Source: a bacterium
Lineage (GTDB): Bacteria > Bacillota > Clostridia > Lachnospirales > Lachnospiraceae
Assembly (NCBI GenBank): GCA_004562765.1
Contig: SFRL01000006.1
Span: forward strand, 19,087 to 83,086
DNA: 64,000 nt
Direction: 5' to 3'
Shown here: positions 23,554 through 32,428 of the stretch, in pieces
How positions within the stretch are numbered: position 1 is the stretch's first letter
How the letters are laid out: every line of letters begins with the position of its first letter
Made by a program: the position numbers and the translations under genes
Notes under the pieces: model-generated
Seen by the model: only the letters and a program-made list of their open reading frames with translations
Databases searched by the model: none
What the model was told of the DNA's origin: nothing

Positions 23554-26500
23554 ATGGCTGATAAGACAGACAACATTAAAACACGTCTTAGCTTTGACGG
23601 AGAGGCAGAGTATAAGGCAGCCTGCAAGGAAATAAACAGCACCCTTAAAGTGCTTAATTCGGAAATGAAACTTGTAACGGCTGAATATAAGGACAATGCC
23701 AACAGCGCAGAGGCGCTTAAGGCAAAGCAGAGCGTATTACAAAAGACCTACGACGAGCAGGCGAAAAAAGTTAAAGAGACAGAGGCGGCATTAGAAAAAT
23801 GCCGTAAGGCAACGGGAGATAACAGCGAGGCAAGTAAAAAGCTGGAAACACAGCTGAATTACCAGAAAGCAGCGCTTGTAAAAACCGAGCAGGAATTAAA
23901 TAAGACGGCGGACGAGCTGGAAAAGGCAGAGAAAGCCGCAGACGAAATGGGGCAGGAGATCGAGGAAAGCGGGCAGCAAGCAGAGGCAGCAGGCGGCAAG
24001 TTTTCCGGCTTAAGTGGCATTTTAGGCGGACTGGGCGGAGCAATGGCAAAGGGAGTGGCTGTAGTAGGGACGGCAGCCGCAGCGATCGGCACGGCGGTAG
24101 TGGCTGGATTGAGCTACACCGTGAGCCAAGCAGACGAGGCAAAAGGGGCTTTAAATGACTTCTGCGCCGCCACAGGCACGGCAACTGACGAGGCAGACAA
24201 GTACAAGCAAGTTATGGAGAATATCTATAACGGCAATTATGGAGAGGGCTTTGAAGATATAGCAGCCTCTATGGCGACCGTAAAGCAGCAGGCGGGCGAT
24301 CTGGGGGCAGACGAACTGGAAAAAATGACAACGAACGCATTAACCCTGCGTGATACGTTCGACATGGACGTAGCGGAGAGTACGAGGGCAGCAACCCAGC
24401 TTATGCAGAAATTCGGGATAAGCGGCGACGAGGCATACAACCTCATTGCACAGGGAGCGCAAGAGGGGCTGAACCAGAACGGGGATTTGCTGGACGTGAT
24501 AAACGAGTACAGCAACCAGTACGCACAGGCAGGATTGAGCGCAGAGGATATGTTTAACTCAATTAAAAACGGCGCAGATACGGGAGTATGGAGCATTGAC
24601 AAAATGGGCGACGCTTTTAAAGAGTTTAATATACGAATGAATGACGGCACGGCAAATGAATACCTTACCAGTCTGGGGCTTAACGCTGACGAAATGGTAG
24701 GGAAATTCCAAGCGGGCGGCGACAGCGCAAAAGAGGCAATGAACCAGATCAGCGAGGCACTGAAAAACTGCGACGACGAGAGCTTACAGTATACCGCAGG
24801 CGTAGGGCTTATGGGTACTATGTGGGAAGATATGGGCGCAGACGCTTGCACGTCGCTTATGAGCGTAGAGGGCGAGATCAGCAAGACTACGGACGCAATG
24901 GGACAGATCAACGCCGTAAAATATGACACGTTCGGAGAGGCGATACAGGGAGCGGGCAGGATATTACAGACCAGCTTTATTATGCCGATCGGGGAGCAGG
25001 CGTTACCGATCTTTTCGCAGTTTGCAAATGAGTTGCAGCAGGGCGCAGCCGAGGCGGGCGGCGACATGGGAAAACTGGCGCAGAGCTTTGGGGACGCACT
25101 GGGGAACATGGTAAGCGGGCTGGCTGAAATGCTGCCGCAGATCACGGGCTTTGCCGTAGAGCTGGTTACAGGGCTTGTGGACGGCATTGTAGACAGTGCG
25201 CCTACGATCGTGCAGGCAGGCGTAGACATGATAACGTCGCTTGTGGACGGCATAATAGAGGCAATACCGACGCTTACAGAAAGCGCAACGGAAATTATAA
25301 CAACGCTGATTAGCGGCATTGTGGAGCTTGTGCCGTCGCTGGCAGAGGGGGCAACACAGATCATAGCAGGGCTGGCAAGCGGACTGGGCGAGGCGCTGCC
25401 GCAGCTGATACCCAGCGTGATCTCTGCGGTGCTTACAATAGTGCAGACTTTGGTTGAAAACGTGCCAATGCTGGTAGACGCAGCTTTGCAGCTGGTTACG
25501 GGGCTGGCGGACGGAATTATAGCGGCGCTGCCTGTTATTATCGAGGAGCTGCCGGAGATCATAACGGCGATCATAGAGGCGCTGGTAGAGGGCATACCGC
25601 AGATTTTGGAGAGCGCAGGCGACATAGTAGTAGCGCTTGTGGACGGCATTATAAATGCGCTGCCTCTGCTGATTGCAGCAATACCGAAAATCATTACCGC
25701 TATTGCGTACGGCTTAATATCCGGCTTGCCTAAAATTTTATCGGCAGCAGGACAGCTGGTAAGCACGATCATTGGAAAACTGGCAGAGCTGCCGGGGCAG
25801 ATTGCGGGAGCGATTGCAGACGGCATAACGAAAATAGCCGAGTGGGGCGCAAGTATGCAGGAAAAAGGCGGCACGGTTATTACGGAATTTGTGAGCAAGA
25901 TTAGCAATATCGTAAAAGAGCTGCCGCAGAAAATCTGGAATAGCATTGTAGACGCAGTAACCAGAGTAGCCACATGGGGCTTGAATATGCAGACCAAAGC
26001 TAAAGAGGCAATGAACACCATGCTTACGGGCATTGTGACGATCGTAACGCAGACACCGCAGAAAATCTGGAACTGCATTGTAGGAGCAGTTACGAAAGTG
26101 GCGACGTGGGGCGCAAACATGGTAGCCAAAGCCAAAGAGGTAATGAATACCATGCTTACAGGCATTGTGACGATCGTAACGCAGACACCGCAGAAAATCT
26201 GGAACTGCATTGTAGGAGCAGTTACGAAAGTGGCGACGTGGGGCACAAATATGCTGACGAAAGCCAAAGAAGTAATGAATAACATGGTTACGGGCATTGT
26301 GAACGTAGTCAAGGAAATACCGACGAAGATTTACAACAATATTTCCGGCGCTGTATCGAAAGTGGCGACATGGGGAACGGAAGTAAAAAACAAAGCGGTA
26401 GAGGGCATGAAAAATGTGATTTCTGGCATTAAGGATACCTTTTCTAATATTGGAGAAACCTTTAAAGGCTTTGGTAAGAACATGGTAGAGGGTATCTGGA

Positions 26501-26922
26501 ACGGTATCAACGGCGCTACACGGTGGATTAAGGACAAAATAAGCGGCTGGGTAGGAAACGTGACAGATTTCTTAAAAGACCTTTTCGGAATTGCCAGCCC
26601 GTCAAAACTTATGCGTGACGAGATCGGCGTATATCTGGCGCAGGGTATCGGCGTAGGCTTTGCGGACGAGATCGGCAGCGTAAACAAAATGATTGAGGAC
26701 AGCATACCGAAAGAATTTGACGTAGGGGCAAAGGTAAAGGTAGATAAAAATATTGATCTGGACGACGACGGAAACCCGAAGAAACCAAGACCGAGAGGAA
26801 CGGCAGGAGCGGGCGGGCTTACGGTCATTCAGAACATATACGCCAATACGACAGATTACGCCAAGCAGCAGAAAGAGGCTGCAAGGCAGCTGAAACAGGT
26901 AGCAAGGACGGTGTTAGCGTGA
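23554..26922 (+). CDS. Tail tape measure protein
   Basis: 1122 residues. A long coiled-coil N-terminus (about 1-145), a TP901-type core region, a hydrophobic stretch (AMAKGVAVVGTAAAAIGTAVVAG), a middle rich in VDGIIEAIPTL-type repeats, and 44-residue repeats at about 800-945. Its length should set tail length. Overlaps the Dit gene start by 4 bp. Confidence 0.95.
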   Translation: MADKTDNIKTRLSFDGEAEYKAACKEINSTLKVLNSEMKLVTAEYKDNANSAEALKAKQSVLQKTYDEQAKKVKETEAALEKCRKATGDNSEASKKLETQLNYQKAALVKTEQELNKTADELEKAEKAADEMGQEIEESGQQAEAAGGKFSGLSGILGGLGGAMAKGVAVVGTAAAAIGTAVVAGLSYTVSQADEAKGALNDFCAATGTATDEADKYKQVMENIYNGNYGEGFEDIAASMATVKQQAGDLGADELEKMTTNALTLRDTFDMDVAESTRAATQLMQKFGISGDEAYNLIAQGAQEGLNQNGDLLDVINEYSNQYAQAGLSAEDMFNSIKNGADTGVWSIDKMGDAFKEFNIRMNDGTANEYLTSLGLNADEMVGKFQAGGDSAKEAMNQISEALKNCDDESLQYTAGVGLMGTMWEDMGADACTSLMSVEGEISKTTDAMGQINAVKYDTFGEAIQGAGRILQTSFIMPIGEQALPIFSQFANELQQGAAEAGGDMGKLAQSFGDALGNMVSGLAEMLPQITGFAVELVTGLVDGIVDSAPTIVQAGVDMITSLVDGIIEAIPTLTESATEIITTLISGIVELVPSLAEGATQIIAGLASGLGEALPQLIPSVISAVLTIVQTLVENVPMLVDAALQLVTGLADGIIAALPVIIEELPEIITAIIEALVEGIPQILESAGDIVVALVDGIINALPLLIAAIPKIITAIAYGLISGLPKILSAAGQLVSTIIGKLAELPGQIAGAIADGITKIAEWGASMQEKGGTVITEFVSKISNIVKELPQKIWNSIVDAVTRVATWGLNMQTKAKEAMNTMLTGIVTIVTQTPQKIWNCIVGAVTKVATWGANMVAKAKEVMNTMLTGIVTIVTQTPQKIWNCIVGAVTKVATWGTNMLTKAKEVMNNMVTGIVNVVKEIPTKIYNNISGAVSKVATWGTEVKNKAVEGMKNVISGIKDTFSNIGETFKGFGKNMVEGIWNGINGATRWIKDKISGWVGNVTDFLKDLFGIASPSKLMRDEIGVYLAQGIGVGFADEIGSVNKMIEDSIPKEFDVGAKVKVDKNIDLDDDGNPKKPRPRGTAGAGGLTVIQNIYANTTDYAKQQKEAARQLKQVARTVLA
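25986..26380 (+). repeat. 44-codon tandem repeats in the tape measure gene
   Basis: The period is 132 bp. Two copies share about 84 bp of perfect identity (from 26029 and 26161); flanking copies are more diverged. Each encodes a TPQKIWN...GAVTKVATWG unit. Recombination between copies would change tail length. Confidence 0.85.
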
Positions 26923-27806
26923 TGTATGAAAAATTGACCTATACGAATAAGCGGGGCGAGAGTATAGAGCTTGGTATAAACAGCGTATACCATTGCAACG
27001 TGAGCAAGGACGTAGACGGCATAGCGGGCGTTACGAATGTCGTATACAGCACAAATAGCATGGGGCAGCATGGCGACACTTACGTAGGGCAGCGTATCGA
27101 GGCGAGGGACATTGACATAGTAGGGCATATCAATACGAGGGACAAGCAGCAGGCATACGAGCTGCGCCGTCAAATGCTTAAAGTGTTTAACCCAGAGCTT
27201 AACGGTACGCTGACCTATGAATTTGGGAGCTTTAAGCGTGTGATAGATTGCAGGGTGCATGGCAAGCCGGAAGTGCCAAGAAAAGAAGTGCTGATAGAGT
27301 TTAGCATACCGCTGGACTGCCTTAACCCGTTCTGGCGGGAAGAGGACGAAACAAAAGAGGATATAGCAAGCTGGGTGGCTGCGTGGCATTTCCCGTGCGT
27401 GATAGAACGGGATAACCCGAAAAGCATGATCTTTGGATACAGGGCAGAAAGCGTGATTGTGGACTGCTACAACGAGGGCGACGTATCAACAGGTATGCGT
27501 ATACGGTTTACTGCGCTGGGGACGGTAACAAACCCTATTCTGCTGAATGTGGATACAGGGGAATATATACAGCTCAATGTAACCATGCAGACAGGCGACG
27601 TGATCGAGGTAAATACAAAGTACGGCAGCAAAGGCGCAAAGCTGGTGCGGGACGGGGCAGAAACCGATTATTTCCGTTATGTGGACGTAGACAGTACCTT
27701 TATGCAGCTGGCGATCGGGGACAATAATTTCCGCTATGACGCAGCCAGCGGCGTAAATTCCTTAGAGGTGGCGATCTTCTACAACGCAGAGTATTTAGGA
27801 GTGTGA
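26919..27806 (+). CDS. Distal tail protein (Dit)
   Basis: 295 residues. The N-terminal pattern YTNKRGESIELG...VSKDVDGIAGVTN...TYVGQRIEARDIDIVGHINTRD fits siphovirus Dit proteins, which form the hub at the tail tip. ATGA-type overlap with the tape measure gene. Confidence 0.88.
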   Translation: MMYEKLTYTNKRGESIELGINSVYHCNVSKDVDGIAGVTNVVYSTNSMGQHGDTYVGQRIEARDIDIVGHINTRDKQQAYELRRQMLKVFNPELNGTLTYEFGSFKRVIDCRVHGKPEVPRKEVLIEFSIPLDCLNPFWREEDETKEDIASWVAAWHFPCVIERDNPKSMIFGYRAESVIVDCYNEGDVSTGMRIRFTALGTVTNPILLNVDTGEYIQLNVTMQTGDVIEVNTKYGSKGAKLVRDGAETDYFRYVDVDSTFMQLAIGDNNFRYDAASGVNSLEVAIFYNAEYLGV

Positions 27807-27809
27807 TTT

Positions 27810-28964
27810 ATGGAGCTTAGAGTATTCGATACCACAATAGAGCCGCTGGGAGCGATCGACGAGCTGGCAAGTCTTTTGTGGCACACAAAATATTTTGATG
27901 TAGGCACGTTTAATCTGCTTGCGCCGATCACGGAGAATAACAGTAAGCTGCTGAAAAGAGGGAACATTATTGTAAAGCATGACGGAAAGCGGGAGATCAA
28001 AACGGCGGACGGCGGCACATGGCGCAGGGCTGCACAGATTACCTACGTGCATATTACGAAAGACGAAAACGGGCTAGAGCAGTTAGAGGCACAAGGCTAT
28101 ATGCTTAGTCGGTGGTTGTCAAAACGCTGCATAGCGCCGCAGATCGTGGCGACAGCGACAAACCAGAGCCTTATTAACACAATGGTATCTAAGAACTGCG
28201 GGAGCGCCGCCAGCGCAAAGCGGAAATTCCCACAATTTACTATGCTGGCGCAAGAAACCATAGCCGGAGAGAACGTAGAGTACGCAAACGAGGTATACGC
28301 TGATCTGGGGCTTGAAGTCAAGGCACGGGCGCAGGCTGGCAAACTGGGCTATGACATATTGATAAACGAAAGAGAGAAGAAATACGGCTTTTATCTGTAT
28401 AAGGGCAAAGACCTTACGGCAAAGAACAGCGAGGGTAATACACCCTGCATTTTTTCCCGTGACTTTGATAACGTGGACGAGCAGGAATACACGGACAGTA
28501 TCGAAAACTGCAAGAATTTTATTTACGTGCAGGGGGCGGCGGACGAGAACGGCAGCCAGCCTGTAGTCACGGTGGACGGCGCAGGCGCTACGGGGCTGGA
28601 ACTGGAAGAGGTTTTTTGCGACGCTACGGACATTTCAAGAACATACAAAAGCGGAGAGACAGAGGTAACAATACCATATAACACATATTTGCTCATGCTG
28701 AAAACCAGAGGAAATGCGGAACTGGACGGGTACGGCGAGAATATGAATTTTGTAAGCACCATAAGCACAAATTCAAACCTTAAGTACAAGGAAGATTTTG
28801 ATTTAGGAGATCGCATTACCTGTAAAGAAGTGAAATGGAATATACAGATTGACGCACGAATTACAGAGGTTACAGAAATATACCAGAAAGGCGAGGAAAC
28901 CATAGAGGCGACGTTTGGGGACAGCCTGCCGACGCTGGTAGAGCAGATAAGGAAAGTGAGGTAG
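27810..28964 (+). CDS. Tail-tip protein (Gp37-like/Tal)
   Basis: 384 residues. The start LRVFDTTIEPLGAIDELASLLWHTKYFDVGTFNLLAP matches the ReqiPepy6 Gp37-like tail family. The C-terminus (FDLGDRITCKEVKWNIQIDARITEVTEIYQ) is also typical. Probably part of the baseplate hub. Confidence 0.85.
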   Translation: MELRVFDTTIEPLGAIDELASLLWHTKYFDVGTFNLLAPITENNSKLLKRGNIIVKHDGKREIKTADGGTWRRAAQITYVHITKDENGLEQLEAQGYMLSRWLSKRCIAPQIVATATNQSLINTMVSKNCGSAASAKRKFPQFTMLAQETIAGENVEYANEVYADLGLEVKARAQAGKLGYDILINEREKKYGFYLYKGKDLTAKNSEGNTPCIFSRDFDNVDEQEYTDSIENCKNFIYVQGAADENGSQPVVTVDGAGATGLELEEVFCDATDISRTYKSGETEVTIPYNTYLLMLKTRGNAELDGYGENMNFVSTISTNSNLKYKEDFDLGDRITCKEVKWNIQIDARITEVTEIYQKGEETIEATFGDSLPTLVEQIRKVR

Positions 28965-28969
28965 ATACA

Positions 28970-30106
28970 ATGGCTGATTGCTTACCATTTAACGCCGTAT
29001 ACGACGGAGAGGCATACGACAGGGTATATAAAGCCGAGGACTGGGCGTGGTATTTTGCCACATTCCTTGCAAACGGCGTTTTTCCAAAGCCGAGCGACGG
29101 GCTGCAAGTGATCGCACACAATGGCATGGAAATACGGGTAAACGCCGGACAGGCATTTATAAACGGGTATGCTTTCAGAAATACGAGCAGCTACAGCATT
29201 ACGCTGGATACGGCAGAGGGCGCATTGAACCGTATAGACAGGGTAATAGTACGCTGGGATTTGCCGCAAAGGGATATGTATATTACGGTGCTGAAAGGCA
29301 CACCCTCTGCAAAGCCCGTGGCTGCGGCGCTTACGAGGGATACAGAAATATGGGAGCTGGCTTTAGCTGACATATATGTAGGAAAAGGCGTTACGGCAGT
29401 ACGGACAGCCAATATTACAGACCAGCGCTTTAATAGCGCCGTCTGCGGCATTGTGAAAGGGACAGTAGAGGAAATAGACGCAAGCGTGCTTACAAAGCAG
29501 TTTACAGATTTTTTCAATATCTACAGTAATGCGGTGCTGGACGAGTTTAGCGTATACAAGCAGAGCATGGAGCAGTATTTAACTGATATTGCGGGAATTT
29601 ACGAGCAGTACATAAGCCGCACAGAAAGCCTGTTTACGCAGTATGAAAATAATTTCACAGACCGTTATAACGAGTTTTCCAATACTTTAGACAGCTGGGA
29701 CGAGGAGCTGTTAAAAGCGTATACGGATTTTGTAGCAAATATCCAGCTGTTTAAGACAAGCGCAGAGAACGATTTTAACACATGGTTCGAGGCGATCAAG
29801 GACAAACTGGGAGAGGACGCAGCCGGACAACTACAGCTTGAAATAGAGCAGCTGACGGCACAGGTAGCACAGCTGGCGCAGCAGGCAGAGGGGAACGCAG
29901 AACAGATACAGCAGCAGCTTACAGACTTAGACCAGAGGCTTACGCTGGTAGAAAATGGCTGGAATATCAATTATAAGCATGACGCTGTATTAGGAATTTG
30001 CTATCTGGGTGCTGCGTATATGAGCCAGCAATACGAAAGAACAGAGGAAACGGCAGTATTAGGGCTTGCCTATATCGGCAATTCCTATCTTGCAGATACA
30101 TTTTAA
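28970..30106 (+). CDS. Baseplate/upper fibre protein
   Basis: 378 residues. The N-terminal domain (FNAVYDGEAYDRVYKAEDWAWYFATFLANGVFP...) resembles baseplate proteins of Firmicutes siphophages. A long coiled coil (about 175-330) leads to two short C-terminal repeats (AVLGICYLGAAYM and AVLGLAYIGNSYL). Likely links the tip to the DGR-diversified protein. Confidence 0.75.
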   Translation: MADCLPFNAVYDGEAYDRVYKAEDWAWYFATFLANGVFPKPSDGLQVIAHNGMEIRVNAGQAFINGYAFRNTSSYSITLDTAEGALNRIDRVIVRWDLPQRDMYITVLKGTPSAKPVAAALTRDTEIWELALADIYVGKGVTAVRTANITDQRFNSAVCGIVKGTVEEIDASVLTKQFTDFFNIYSNAVLDEFSVYKQSMEQYLTDIAGIYEQYISRTESLFTQYENNFTDRYNEFSNTLDSWDEELLKAYTDFVANIQLFKTSAENDFNTWFEAIKDKLGEDAAGQLQLEIEQLTAQVAQLAQQAEGNAEQIQQQLTDLDQRLTLVENGWNINYKHDAVLGICYLGAAYMSQQYERTEETAVLGLAYIGNSYLADTF

Positions 30107-30124
30107 GAAAGAGAGGCAGACAAA

Positions 30125-30559
30125 ATGAAAGGATTTCCGAAAACCTTAAAGACAAAAGAGGACTATTACAACTGTCTGGCTATGGTGGCAGCAGGAGAAC
30201 TGGCGGCAGCAGATTTGCTGGCAAAGATCGAGGGTGCAGAAAAACAGCGCTACATACAGTGTGCGGTAGTGGAGACGGCGGCAGAAAAGAAAGCCGTAAC
30301 GGTTTATTACTGCGACGAGGCAGCAGTAGGCATGAAGTTTACGGCGGGCGACGTGTCGGGCACGATCACAGCCGTTACGCACGTACAGAGCGAGGACGCA
30401 GAGGCAGCAGGAGAGACGGCGAACGACAGGACGGCTTTAACACTGTCTAAAGCGGTAAGCGGCTGCGCCGTGATCGGGCTGGAACGGGCAGAAACCGTAG
30501 CAGGAATGACAGTAGACGACATTACAGCACTGAAAGGAGTATTAAAGCAGTATGAGTAG
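30125..30559 (+). CDS. Hypothetical tail-region protein
   Basis: 144 residues, no recognised motif. AAAGAGAGGCAGACAAA precedes the ATG. Its stop overlaps the start of the DGR target gene, so the two are probably coupled; it may be a tail or assembly partner. Confidence 0.6.
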   Translation: MKGFPKTLKTKEDYYNCLAMVAAGELAAADLLAKIEGAEKQRYIQCAVVETAAEKKAVTVYYCDEAAVGMKFTAGDVSGTITAVTHVQSEDAEAAGETANDRTALTLSKAVSGCAVIGLERAETVAGMTVDDITALKGVLKQYE

Positions 30560-31694
30560 AATTTTAGTTGATGATGTGACAAAGACAGATCAGAGGGCAC
30601 TTTTAAACGTGAATAAAATGGCTACGATCAGCGACATTGTAGCACCGAGTAATGAGTATCTGTACGCCAGCGGTGCAAACGAGCTTACGCTGGTAGACAA
30701 CTGCGTAATTGCCGTAGGCGGCGCAGGCATTTTTAAGACAGCAAACACGCTGCTTACGGCAGCTAATCTGGACGTAGGCAGCGCCTTTACCGTAGGCTGC
30801 GACTACTACGTATATATCTGCGATCCCAGAATTGACAGCGCAGACGAGCAGTACGTTATTTCCCTTAATTCTACATACCCGTCCGGCTGGAACGCAAGCA
30901 ACAGCCGTAAGATCGGAGGTTTTCATTACGGGCGCTGCCGCAAGGTAGACGGCAATTTACAGCCCGTCAACAGCAGCGGCGTGATCTTTGGTACGGGCTG
31001 GGAAAGCGTCGTAAGCAATGGCATTGTTCCCCGTTCCGTTTGGACGCTGGGGCATAGACCGAAATGTAACCCCGAGGGCATGGTATACATGGGCGGTGGC
31101 ACATGGATTGACATTTACTTAAATTCTGATGACGGCGCAAAGGGCTTAAAGTCAGAGTACAACTGTGCGCCCATGACAGGTACAGAGGGCATGAACTGGT
31201 ACAACTTTGTGGAGCGTCTGGCAAAGAGCGGTAAGCGCCTGCCGAACTATGCAGAGTTTGTAGCGTATGCTTTCGGAAGTCCTGCCGGACTGGACGGCGC
31301 AAACACAAACGCATGGAGCGCCACCACGAACACAGGCAGAGGAACGACGGGCAGCGTAGTAAATGCCGTGTCTGCGATCGGATGCGTGGACGCTGTAGGG
31401 CGTGTGTGGGAATGGCTGGACGAGCTGATAACCAGAGCAGAACACGCTAAAAATACCACGTACCATGCAAGCGAGGCGTGGGGCTGGGATTTGACTACAC
31501 CGCTTAAGACAGGCGAGAAGTCTTACGACGTGGGTAATATCTATCAGTATTACTATGCGTCTCTGGCGGCGCTGCTGGCGGGCGGCAACTGGGCCGATGG
31601 CGTGCAGGACGGCGCTCGTGCCGGGCGTTGCTACGATTACCCGTGGAGTGTCGCTGCGCACGCGGGCGCTCGTGGGGCGTGTGACAGTCTGTAG
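30552..31694 (+). CDS. DGR variable protein (C-type-lectin/FGE-like fold), presumed receptor-binding
   Basis: 380 residues. The N-terminus resembles DGR target/tail proteins. The middle and C-terminus show the formylglycine-generating/C-type-lectin pattern (NWYNFVERLAKSGKRLPNYAEFVAYA, VGRVWEWLDEL, AALLAGGNWADG). The last 42 codons hold the variable repeat, whose changed codons would line the ligand surface. Position at the end of the tail module fits a receptor-binding role; the ligand is unknown. Confidence 0.9.
   Translation: MSRILVDDVTKTDQRALLNVNKMATISDIVAPSNEYLYASGANELTLVDNCVIAVGGAGIFKTANTLLTAANLDVGSAFTVGCDYYVYICDPRIDSADEQYVISLNSTYPSGWNASNSRKIGGFHYGRCRKVDGNLQPVNSSGVIFGTGWESVVSNGIVPRSVWTLGHRPKCNPEGMVYMGGGTWIDIYLNSDDGAKGLKSEYNCAPMTGTEGMNWYNFVERLAKSGKRLPNYAEFVAYAFGSPAGLDGANTNAWSATTNTGRGTTGSVVNAVSAIGCVDAVGRVWEWLDELITRAEHAKNTTYHASEAWGWDLTTPLKTGEKSYDVGNIYQYYYASLAALLAGGNWADGVQDGARAGRCYDYPWSVAAHAGARGACDSL
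31561..31685 (+). repeat. DGR variable repeat (VR)
   Basis: 125 bp aligned without gaps to the template at 32136-32260. There are 16 differences: 15 at template adenines and one T-to-G. The last 22 nt are identical (GC-rich), consistent with the initiation-of-mutagenic-homing end. Confidence 0.95.
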
Positions 31695-31695
31695 A

Positions 31696-31716
31696 CGGCG
31701 GGCGAAAGCCCAGCCG
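31696..31716 (+). promoter_or_regulatory. GAAA-tetraloop hairpin downstream of VR
   Basis: CGGC-GGGC-GAAA-GCCC-A-GCCG: 8 bp with one bulged A and a GAAA loop, starting 11 nt after VR. BPP-1-type DGRs need a similar 8-bp/GAAA hairpin next to VR for target recognition. Confidence 0.75.
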
Positions 31717-31734
31717 GATAAAAAGGGGTAGACA

Positions 31735-32106
31735 ATGACGCTACAGGACAAAACGGACAAATTACACCAGAAAACCTATGATTTCCTGCTATACATATAT
31801 CCGCTGCTATGCAAGTATCCGAAATATGAAAAATTTAACCTACAGTCAGCCACCAGAAACGCAATACTGGAAATGCTGAAAGAGGTTATAAAGTGGGATA
31901 AGACGGCGACGAAAAGCCACCTATACACGGCAGATACGGAATTACAGACAGCAAAGGAACTAATACGGCTGGCAAATGACCTAAAGTACAGCGCAATGAA
32001 CGCAAAGCATTACGGAGTAGCCAGCCGGAAACTTACGGAGCTGGGCGTTATGTTGGGAGAGATCATAGAAGAGGTAAAAACCAAAGAGACAAAAGGAAAG
32101 AAATAA
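31735..32106 (+). CDS. avd: DGR accessory variability determinant
   Basis: 123 residues, all-helical, Lys/Leu-rich (KTYDFLLYIYPLLCKYPKYEKF..., ELIRLANDLKYSAMNAKHYG). Matches the four-helix-bundle Avd/S23-like family, which forms a pentamer that binds the RT and template RNA. Lies between the variable gene and TR, the standard order. GGGGTAGACA precedes the ATG. Confidence 0.88.
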   Translation: MTLQDKTDKLHQKTYDFLLYIYPLLCKYPKYEKFNLQSATRNAILEMLKEVIKWDKTATKSHLYTADTELQTAKELIRLANDLKYSAMNAKHYGVASRKLTELGVMLGEIIEEVKTKETKGKK

Positions 32107-32135
32107 AAATATGGGGCAGCTGCTTACTTACAGCC

Positions 32136-32260
32136 CTCTGGCGGCGCTGATAGCGGGCGGCAACTGGAACAATGGCGTGCAGGACGGCGCTCGTGCCGTG
32201 AATTGCAACAATTACCCGTGGAATGTCAATACGAACACGGGCGCTCGTGGGGCGTGTGAC
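32136..32260 (+). repeat. DGR template repeat (TR)
   Basis: 125 bp. Rich in AAC/AAT codons in the same reading frame as VR, the codons that adenine mutagenesis diversifies without making stops. Fifteen of its 26 adenines are changed in VR. Lies 29 nt after avd and 168 nt before the RT gene. An open frame (32111-32344) spans it but is probably incidental. Confidence 0.95.
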
Positions 32261-32428
32261 TTAGTGAAAGCATTACAGGCACAGAGTATCTACGGAACAC
32301 TGGCAAGGATTAAAGGAAAAGCAAGAGTGCTTAATAACCTATAGTCAGAGCGGCTGTCCCGCCGTGAGGCAAAGAGAAAAATACAAGCTGCTGGTTAGTA
32401 GCTGCGGCGAAAGGCAGGAGCTTATTTT

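Noticed and set aside
24237..26312. Long open frame on the minus strand across the tape measure gene
   Set aside because: It is antisense to a strongly supported gene, has low-complexity composition caused by the repeats, and no ribosome site or family match.
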